Source of the DNA: Actinomycetota bacterium
Lineage (GTDB): Bacteria > Acidobacteriota > Blastocatellia > Chloracidobacteriales > Chloracidobacteriaceae
Reading direction: 5' to 3'
Length of the DNA: 8,743 nucleotides
NCBI GenBank assembly: GCA_013298335.1
Contig: JAAFHI010000091.1
Coordinates: 1 to 8,743 of the forward strand
Shown: one piece after another, positions 5,581-8,743 of the stretch
Numbering within the stretch: the first letter of the stretch is position 1
How the letters are laid out: every line of letters starts with the position of its first letter
The notes under the pieces: model-generated
What the model was told of the DNA's origin: nothing
Databases searched by the model: none
Seen by the model: only the letters and a program-made list of their open reading frames with translations
Translations under genes and position numbers: made by a program

Positions 5581-5815
5581 TCAAAAGTACCCGCCCTTTC
5601 TCGGTTAAAAACGGGGCGCGGATCGAAACCCCGTAATCAATGAGGTCGTTTTCCACCGCGCGGTCAAAGATCACTTCCACCTTCTCTTCCGGGATGCCGC
5701 TTGAGACAAAGAAATCCCACGGGGACACCGGTGAGATACCGGTTTGACGCGCGGTCACGTAAAGGTACGTCGCCAAGCAAACCATCGCTTCGTCAAGGGG
5801 CACGGTGTTTTTCAT
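5558..5815 (-). CDS. Small winged-helix-like protein, 85 aa
   Basis: An 85-aa protein with the secondary structure of a compact winged-helix domain. A long first helix (LDEAMVCLATYLYVTARQTG) is followed by SPWDFFVSSGIPEEKVEVIF, which fits a helix-turn-helix. Then come a further helix (DRAVENDLIDYG), a short strand, and FLTEKGRVLLNERYG, the strand-turn-helix often seen at the end of wHTH domains (compare T-x-x-G-R in MarR-like proteins). This may be a small DNA-binding regulator, but charge is near neutral and the recognition helix is not strongly basic, so a protein-binding role is as likely. It overlaps the preceding paralogue as ATGA and the following gene by 23 bases, the longest overlap in the window. 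Confidence 0.65.
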   Translation of the reverse strand: MKNTVPLDEAMVCLATYLYVTARQTGISPVSPWDFFVSSGIPEEKVEVIFDRAVENDLIDYGVSIRAPFLTEKGRVLLNERYGLA

Positions 5816-6093
5816 TCTTCCCCCACGATGCCGTCAAACCACATCCACCCAATATGATCGGCGTGGGATGCGTCGCGCGAGTCATACGGGCCGAACCGGT
5901 GAACCGAAAACTTGTTGGTTGTTCCGCACCGGTGAACTTCGCGGTAGTCCTCAAGCAACCCGCCGAACAACCGCCGGGCCGCGAGTAAGCGAACGGTTAC
6001 ACTCGGCGTCCCGTCCGGTTCGCCTTTGTCATCTTTTTTGGCCCGGACTTCGACATTCTTTTCCTCATTGTGGAACTTATAGATTTTACTCAT
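5812..6093 (-). CDS. Hypothetical protein, tandem paralogue 2 (93 aa)
   Basis: The second copy of the pair, related to its upstream neighbour along the whole length (I judge roughly 40% identical by eye). It keeps MSKIYKF, VEVRAKK, TVRLLAARRLFG, NKFSVHRF and IGWMWF. Differences concentrate in two loops: residues 21-31, where this copy has a couple of extra residues rich in Asp, Gly and Pro, and residues 67-79 before GWMW, which carry several Asp and His. Core strands and helices are therefore conserved while surface loops vary, as expected if the copies bind different partners. ATGA overlaps occur at both ends. Function unknown. Confidence 0.75.
   Translation of the reverse strand: MSKIYKFHNEEKNVEVRAKKDDKGEPDGTPSVTVRLLAARRLFGGLLEDYREVHRCGTTNKFSVHRFGPYDSRDASHADHIGWMWFDGIVGEE
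5839..5852. repeat. 14-bp repeat unit in paralogue 2 (partner at 6120-6133)
   Basis: CCACATCCACCCAA on the plus strand occurs exactly at 5839-5852 and 6120-6133, 281 bases apart. It encodes the conserved GWMW region of the two paralogues, so it is a relic of the gene duplication and not a regulatory element. Confidence 0.6.
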
Positions 6094-6365
6094 TTTACAT
6101 CCTCGACGGTCTTGTTAAGCCACATCCACCCAACAAATTCCGTCCCGTCCGGGTCTTGAGATACTTCGCTCAAGCGGTGGACGGCAAACTTATCGGTATC
6201 CCCCACCTGAACGACGTACTTGTAATCCTTGAGCCTACGCCCAAACAATCTGTAAGCGGCACGGAACCGAACGGTCAGGTTGACTTCTCCATCTCGAACG
6301 TCACCTTTCTTTTCGCGCACTTCGGTATTTTTTCGATTGCCTGTGAATCTGTAAATTTTGCTCAT
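6090..6365 (-). CDS. Hypothetical protein, tandem paralogue 1 (91 aa)
   Basis: The first of two adjacent, clearly related small proteins. Shared landmarks are the N-terminal MSKIY-[RK]-F, the EVR-x-KK block, a TVR-x-x-AA-x-RLFG-x-x-L-[KE]-DY helix, a KF-[AS]-VHR strand, and the C-terminal [IV]-GWMW. No signal peptide, membrane segment or metal motif is visible. The mix of Lys/Arg in the N-terminal half with aromatic residues at the end suggests a small alpha/beta protein. The start overlaps the preceding frame as ATGA and the stop overlaps the second paralogue the same way. GGAAAA stands about ten bases upstream of the ATG. I do not recognise the family, and duplication followed by divergence is the only thing the sequence shows. 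Confidence 0.75.
   Translation of the reverse strand: MSKIYRFTGNRKNTEVREKKGDVRDGEVNLTVRFRAAYRLFGRRLKDYKYVVQVGDTDKFAVHRLSEVSQDPDGTEFVGWMWLNKTVEDVK
6120..6133. repeat. 14-bp repeat unit in paralogue 1 (partner at 5839-5852)
   Basis: Second copy of CCACATCCACCCAA, in the same codon context of the upstream paralogue. Confidence 0.6.
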
Positions 6366-6457
6366 TTGGCTTTTTCCTTACAGTCGATTTCCCGCACCCA
6401 ACAACCATAGAGTTTGCCGTCGATCTCAATCGCGGGAAGGTACGTGTATTCTCTCAC
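6362..6457 (-). CDS. Very short hypothetical protein, 31 aa
   Basis: A 31-codon frame starting at GTG 6457 in a GTGA overlap with the stop of the membrane ORF and ending in an ATGA overlap with the first of the two paralogues. A purine-rich GGGGCGAG lies just upstream. The peptide (VREYTYLPAIEIDGKLYGCW, then VREIDCKEKAK) reads like an ordinary beta-hairpin fragment with alternating hydrophobic residues, so this part of the frame is probably translated. The same frame can be extended to a GTG at 6562 (66 aa), but the extension overlaps the membrane ORF and lacks a well-spaced ribosome site. Which start is used cannot be settled by eye. Function unknown. Confidence 0.45.
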   Translation of the reverse strand: MREYTYLPAIEIDGKLYGCWVREIDCKEKAK

Positions 6458-6597
6458 GTCTCGCCCCGATACGGTCGTCCCGTCGCACAGGACGAAACAG
6501 CGAACCGGACAAAACAAAGAAGGAAAACGATTACGAAAAACACCGCGAACAACATAAGCCACGCAATAGGGCGATTATCTTCCCAAAAGTCATTCAC
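6454..6597 (-). CDS. Small single-pass membrane protein, 47 aa
   Basis: A short frame starting at GTG 6597. The N-terminus is acidic and hydrophilic (VNDFWEDNRPIAW) and is followed by an unbroken hydrophobic stretch, LMLFAVFFVIVFLLCFV (residues 14-30). A basic tail ends in RPYRGET. This is the layout of a one-pass inner-membrane protein, with the net charge suggesting an N-out/C-in orientation. It overlaps the preceding stop by eight bases (GTGAATGA) and ends in a GTGA overlap with the next small ORF, the same coupling style as its neighbours. GGAAAG lies about ten bases upstream. Competing readings of this interval are a GTG-started 66-aa frame (6562-6362) and a 20-codon ATG frame at 6593. 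I prefer the membrane frame because both junctions are tidy and the hydrophobic segment is coherent, though T-rich DNA can give hydrophobic frames by chance. Confidence 0.5.
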   Translation of the reverse strand: MNDFWEDNRPIAWLMLFAVFFVIVFLLCFVRFAVSSCATGRPYRGET

Positions 6598-7033
6598 ACC
6601 AACCCGGACTTTCCAGAACATCAGGGATGTCCTTGTTCAAGCAACTCATAATGTTTTGCGCGAATCTGCCCGCGTGAGGCGTGCCTTGCGCGTCGGCGGC
6701 AAGGGCTATATCTACAAGGGTCGCCGCCTGTGCTTCATTGGGTTCAAAGTCGTCCATCCGGTGATAACAGGTAAAGACCACGCCGTTTGTTTCAACCCGC
6801 ACCCATCGCGCCTGTTCCAATACCCTGACCGCCGTAAACAGTATGTTTGTCTCGACGCCGACGATAGAGGGATGCGATCGGAAATGGACGATAGTTTCCG
6901 CAATATAATCGTGTTCCGTATGACCGCACGCATAGAACTTCCCATCCGGCGCAACCCATCCCGCGCTATAGGCAGGGGGTACGGGCAACGACTTTTCAAC
7001 AAAATAATATGCGTCGTTTTCCTCGTTACTCAT
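6590..7033 (-). CDS. Hypothetical protein, 147 aa
   Basis: An unrecognised soluble protein, acidic overall. Near its N-terminus is the segment GWVAPDGKFYACGHTEHD (about residues 25-42), followed by an amphipathic helix (YIAETIVHF). As I recall, the pattern G-W-x-x-P-D-G-x-F-Y-x-C-x-x-x-x-H recurs in small phage proteins of unknown function. A middle block (NILFTAVRVLEQARWVRVE) looks like a helix followed by a strand, with a faint winged-helix resemblance (EQARWVRVETNGVVFTC). There are no membrane segments. It overlaps the preceding gene by eight bases and, at its end, a GTG-started membrane ORF by another eight. The five cysteines are scattered rather than paired, so I do not call a zinc site. 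No function is proposed. Confidence 0.7.
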   Translation of the reverse strand: MSNEENDAYYFVEKSLPVPPAYSAGWVAPDGKFYACGHTEHDYIAETIVHFRSHPSIVGVETNILFTAVRVLEQARWVRVETNGVVFTCYHRMDDFEPNEAQAATLVDIALAADAQGTPHAGRFAQNIMSCLNKDIPDVLESPGWCE

Positions 7034-7403
7034 TTTGCCAATCCCTCTTTTCAAACGGGTCATTCCCCCATCCTTCCGGCTTCTGCAATCCCCACGAATC
7101 GCCGCCGATTACCCACCATTCGTACCGCCATTCGCGCCCCTTCGGGGTGATGTGCCAGATGGTAAAACCGTCTTTTAAGGTGCGCGTCACGAGGCCGTTC
7201 TTTTCGAGGCGGCGCAACCGGCGACCGGCGAACAGCACCCGCAACCGGATTTGATAGGGCATCGGCTGATGTGCGTGCCTTTCCCGGTCGATCATCGCGC
7301 CGCCGATTTCTTCCGCCGTGCAACCCTTGTAAGCATCCCCAAGCCATTCGACTTCGTCCAGCGCGGCGAAGTCGAGAAGTGTCATTTTTACTTCGTTTTC
7401 CAT
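7026..7403 (-). CDS. Winged helix-turn-helix protein, putative regulator
   Basis: A 125-aa protein. The middle reads as a winged-helix DNA-binding domain: TAEEIGGAMIDRE (helix 2), then RRLRRLEKNGLVTRTL (recognition helix running into the first wing strand), then FTIWHITPKG (second wing strand and turn). The pattern L-x-R-L-E-x-x-G-L-V-x-R followed by a strand and T-x-x-G is typical of MarR/PadR-like folds. The C-terminal tail is rich in Trp and Gly (WWVIGGDSWGLQKPEGWGND) and has no match I know. The protein may bind DNA as a phage regulator, or the fold may serve protein contacts, as in many small phage wHTH proteins. A good AAGGA site fixes the start one base after the upstream stop. Its TAA overlaps the next gene by eight bases (ATGAGTAA). 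Confidence 0.75.
   Translation of the reverse strand: MENEVKMTLLDFAALDEVEWLGDAYKGCTAEEIGGAMIDRERHAHQPMPYQIRLRVLFAGRRLRRLEKNGLVTRTLKDGFTIWHITPKGREWRYEWWVIGGDSWGLQKPEGWGNDPFEKRDWQNE
7042..7049 (-). promoter_or_regulatory. Ribosome binding site for the 147-aa gene
   Basis: AAGAGGGA lies eight bases before the ATG at 7033. An alternative in-frame ATG at 7063 has a purine run only two bases away, too close to serve, so 7033 is chosen. Confidence 0.55.
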
Positions 7404-7404
7404 A

Positions 7405-7794
7405 TCAGTCCTTGAACTCGTAATAGAAAATCTGTTCATTCTTCTGCCCAATCTTGGCGATGCGGAGGGCCTTGATCGTGAAGTAAAGAATCAATCCCCC
7501 GATCTTCAACCATCCGCCGGGTACGTCTTCCGGGAACGGATAAAACTTCACATCTCGTTCCGAAGGCAGGTAGTTCAACAACCCCTCATTCGCCCGCTTC
7601 CCACATTCGCGATGCTTTAACCGGAACTTCCTTTTCGCGCTGTCGATGTGTTTCTTGATATGTTCGGGAATTTCTTCAAAGTCCCGGTTATAATCAAACT
7701 CGACTGTTTGTTGACAAACCGAACAGCGAAGCGGCTTATACCGATCCGAGTCGCGTCGCTTGTCGGCAACCCATTGGCGTACTTCAATCGTCAT
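7405..7794 (-). CDS. Hypothetical protein with C2H2-like zinc motif
   Basis: A 129-aa basic protein that I do not recognise. Residues 24-49 read CSVC, then 17 residues, then HIKKH (C24, C27, H45, H49), which is the spacing of a loose C2H2 zinc finger. A second pair, H61 and C64 (HREC), follows and could replace one ligand. The C-terminal half (GGWLKIGGLILYFTIKALRI, about 92-111) is moderately hydrophobic but carries Lys and Arg, so it is more likely a folded beta/alpha core than a membrane segment. The start is fixed by the TGATG overlap with the HNH stop. The position after the HNH gene and before a winged-helix gene suggests a DNA-related or regulatory role, but this is guilt by association only. 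Confidence 0.75.
   Translation of the reverse strand: MTIEVRQWVADKRRDSDRYKPLRCSVCQQTVEFDYNRDFEEIPEHIKKHIDSAKRKFRLKHRECGKRANEGLLNYLPSERDVKFYPFPEDVPGGWLKIGGLILYFTIKALRIAKIGQKNEQIFYYEFKD
7409..7413 (-). promoter_or_regulatory. Ribosome binding site for the winged-helix gene
   Basis: AAGGA is placed five bases before the ATG at 7403. It supports that start over an in-frame ATG 16 codons upstream, which would overlap the preceding gene for no gain of conserved sequence. Confidence 0.6.
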
Positions 7795-8513
7795 CAGTTT
7801 CCTCCCACAAGTACGGCGATGTCCTCGACCGACATCGAATGCCGTAGGTAATTTCGTTCAATGAAGTCGATCAGGCGTTCCACGTACACGCCCTCTGTCG
7901 CGCCCGCGAGAATCGCCGTCAGCCCCTCGACGGTGTTTTGCCGCTTTATGATCGTCTGAAAAGACCCCCGCCGCCGCTTTGAACGGGCCGTGGTGGGGTT
8001 TTCCCGGCAAAACAGGCGATACCATTCCGGGTTTGTCGAGACAGCCACACGGCACGAATGGGTTGCGTGGCGAGTCTCCGGGGCATCGGCAAGAACGACC
8101 TCCAACCGGAACGTCAGAAGTTCATCCAACAATTCACCCGCCTTCTCGCGAATCTCGTCGCCTCGCGCGATGTCGAGAAGCGGGCGGGCCTTGTCCTTCA
8201 CCAACCGCCGGGTCTTCGCGGCTTCCCTCGCGTGAAGTGTTGCGTCGTGCTGAAGGTGGCAGGGTTGGCACATTGGAAGCAGGTTCTCCGGGGCGTTGTT
8301 CTGGGGGTCGTGGTCGAGATGGGCGACCGCAATCTGTACTCTGGTCAGCCGACGATCCCGAACGCGGGCGACACCGTTTACCACCGAACACACCCCGCAC
8401 CGGTGATTATGGGCGGCGCGAACCTGCCGGGAAATCTCCGGCCAATTCGGAGGATACCGGGCCGCAACCCGCGCCCGCTGCCCTATGTATTTCCCGTGCT
8501 TTACTACACCCAT
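7794..8513 (-). CDS. HNH endonuclease with extra C-terminal domain
   Basis: A 239-aa protein with a clear HNH (beta-beta-alpha-metal) nuclease core in its first half. HRCGVC (C39, C42) and MCQPCH (C82, C85) form the structural zinc site. AHLDHDPQNN (H65, D67, H68) and ENLL (N77) supply the catalytic and metal-binding positions. HNH enzymes of this kind nick or cut DNA and occur in phages as packaging partners, homing nucleases or restriction-like enzymes. The packaging type normally sits beside terminase genes, which are not seen here. Residues 110-239 form a second, mostly helical and charged region (VERLIDFIERNYL near the end) that I do not recognise and that makes the protein longer than a bare HNH domain. 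The ATG at 8513 is preferred over one 41 codons upstream because of its AAGGTG site and the adjacent upstream stop. Its TGA overlaps the next start as TGATG. A free-standing homing endonuclease is the main alternative. Confidence 0.85.
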   Translation of the reverse strand: MGVVKHGKYIGQRARVAARYPPNWPEISRQVRAAHNHRCGVCSVVNGVARVRDRRLTRVQIAVAHLDHDPQNNAPENLLPMCQPCHLQHDATLHAREAAKTRRLVKDKARPLLDIARGDEIREKAGELLDELLTFRLEVVLADAPETRHATHSCRVAVSTNPEWYRLFCRENPTTARSKRRRGSFQTIIKRQNTVEGLTAILAGATEGVYVERLIDFIERNYLRHSMSVEDIAVLVGGN

Positions 8514-8514
8514 T

Positions 8515-8743
8515 TCATTCACCTTTAGTTTTGCCGGTGGAGGTTGTCGATCCAAGACGGGGGTTGACGCGACCCTTCGAGGCGCGGGAATCCCCACCGG
8601 CAATCCTGACGGCGATTCGCTCGCCTTTTCGTTCATACGTCAATTCGGTGTGGCAGAGGGCGCAATGAAACGTCACCGCGTCCGAAGGCACGTCGTCACT
8701 GTAGACCGCGCCACAAAATTGAACCGGGCATTTGAAATCAGCC
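8515..8743 (-). CDS. Zinc-ribbon-like protein, C-terminal part (runs off right edge)
   Basis: This frame is open from the right edge and ends at a TGA at 8517-8515, leaving the last 75 residues of a protein whose start is outside the window. The visible part carries CPVQFC and, 16 residues later, CALC. Together these look like the two knuckles of a four-cysteine zinc-binding ribbon. The tail of about 45 residues is basic and rich in Ser, Thr, Gly and Arg (RVNPRLGSTTSTGKTKGE) and is probably disordered. The stop codon is one base before the ATG of the HNH gene, and the AAGGTG ribosome site of that gene lies inside this frame, so the two are probably coupled. I do not recognise the family. A nucleic-acid-binding role is only suggested by the ribbon. 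Confidence 0.7.
   Translation of the reverse strand, partial: ADFKCPVQFCGAVYSDDVPSDAVTFHCALCHTELTYERKGERIAVRIAGGDSRASKGRVNPRLGSTTSTGKTKGE
8520..8525 (-). promoter_or_regulatory. Ribosome binding site for the HNH gene
   Basis: AAGGTG stands six bases before the ATG at 8513. It decides the HNH start: the frame stays open upstream to an ATG at 8636, but that extension lies entirely within the preceding zinc-ribbon frame and is low-complexity (Pro, Ser, Arg). Confidence 0.6.

Noticed and set aside
6362..6562. A single 66-aa GTG-started gene covering this interval
   Set aside because: It is possible, but its first half overlaps a frame with a coherent membrane segment, and its GTG has no well-spaced ribosome site. 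I kept only the last 31 codons as the likelier gene and note the alternative.
6531..6593. A 20-codon frame from ATG 6593 in an ATGA overlap
   Set aside because: The overlap looks right but the frame stops after 20 codons and its peptide has no features. The GTG four bases upstream opens the better membrane frame.
7979..8668. A 229-codon plus-strand frame
   Set aside because: It is antisense to the HNH gene and the zinc-ribbon end, and is Pro/Arg/Ser-rich low-complexity sequence.
1..8743. tRNA genes, CRISPR arrays, terminators, attachment sites or an origin
   Set aside because: No regularly spaced repeats, cloverleaf-like segments, GC hairpin plus T-run, or integrase-type neighbours were seen. 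The only direct repeats found are explained by protein-coding duplications.

Overview
The window looks like part of a tailed bacteriophage or prophage genome, most likely the early replication and recombination region, plus a run of small accessory genes. The reasons are a phage-type family A DNA polymerase without a 5' nuclease domain, an SNF2-like helicase, a VRR-NUC nuclease and a Cas4/RecB-like nuclease as neighbours, an HNH endonuclease, many small unrecognised proteins, and extreme gene packing. G+C is moderate, roughly mid-50s percent by eye. The host cannot be identified. Tandem zinc ribbons like those here are, as I recall, common in Planctomycetes, Chloroflexi and candidate phyla, which is only a weak hint.

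Every gene I can support lies on the minus strand, so transcription runs from right (8743) to left (1). I count 19 reading frames joined by 18 junctions. Almost all junctions are stop/start overlaps (ATGA, GTGA, TGATG, TAATG) or a 1-base gap, and no non-coding stretch is long enough to hold a promoter or terminator. The window is therefore the inside of one long, translationally coupled operon whose promoter lies beyond the right edge.

In order of transcription: (1) 8743-7405, the C-terminal end of a zinc-ribbon protein, an HNH endonuclease with an extra C-terminal domain, and a C2H2-like small protein. (2) 7403-5558, small genes: a winged-helix protein, a 147-aa unknown, a 47-aa single-pass membrane protein, a 31-aa ORF, two tandem paralogues of about 92 aa, and a second winged-helix-like protein. 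(3) 5580-3748, a 205-aa protein with an ANADFIA-type motif, a 285-aa protein with an internally duplicated domain and a C-terminal helical hairpin resembling the Acb2/Tad1 family of anti-CBASS/anti-Thoeris signal sponges, a 59-aa protein with nine cysteines, and a 62-aa membrane protein. (4) 3751-1, the DNA-metabolism module: family A DNA polymerase, a triple zinc-ribbon protein, a Cas4/RecB-like PD-(D/E)XK nuclease, a VRR-NUC nuclease, and an SNF2-like helicase cut by the left edge.

The replication genes plausibly act together in phage DNA synthesis and recombination: polymerase with proofreading, an end-processing nuclease, a structure-specific nuclease and a DNA translocase. The middle block has the look of an accessory or counter-defence cluster. 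Its strongest specific lead is the Acb2/Tad1-like hairpin fused behind two copies of another domain.
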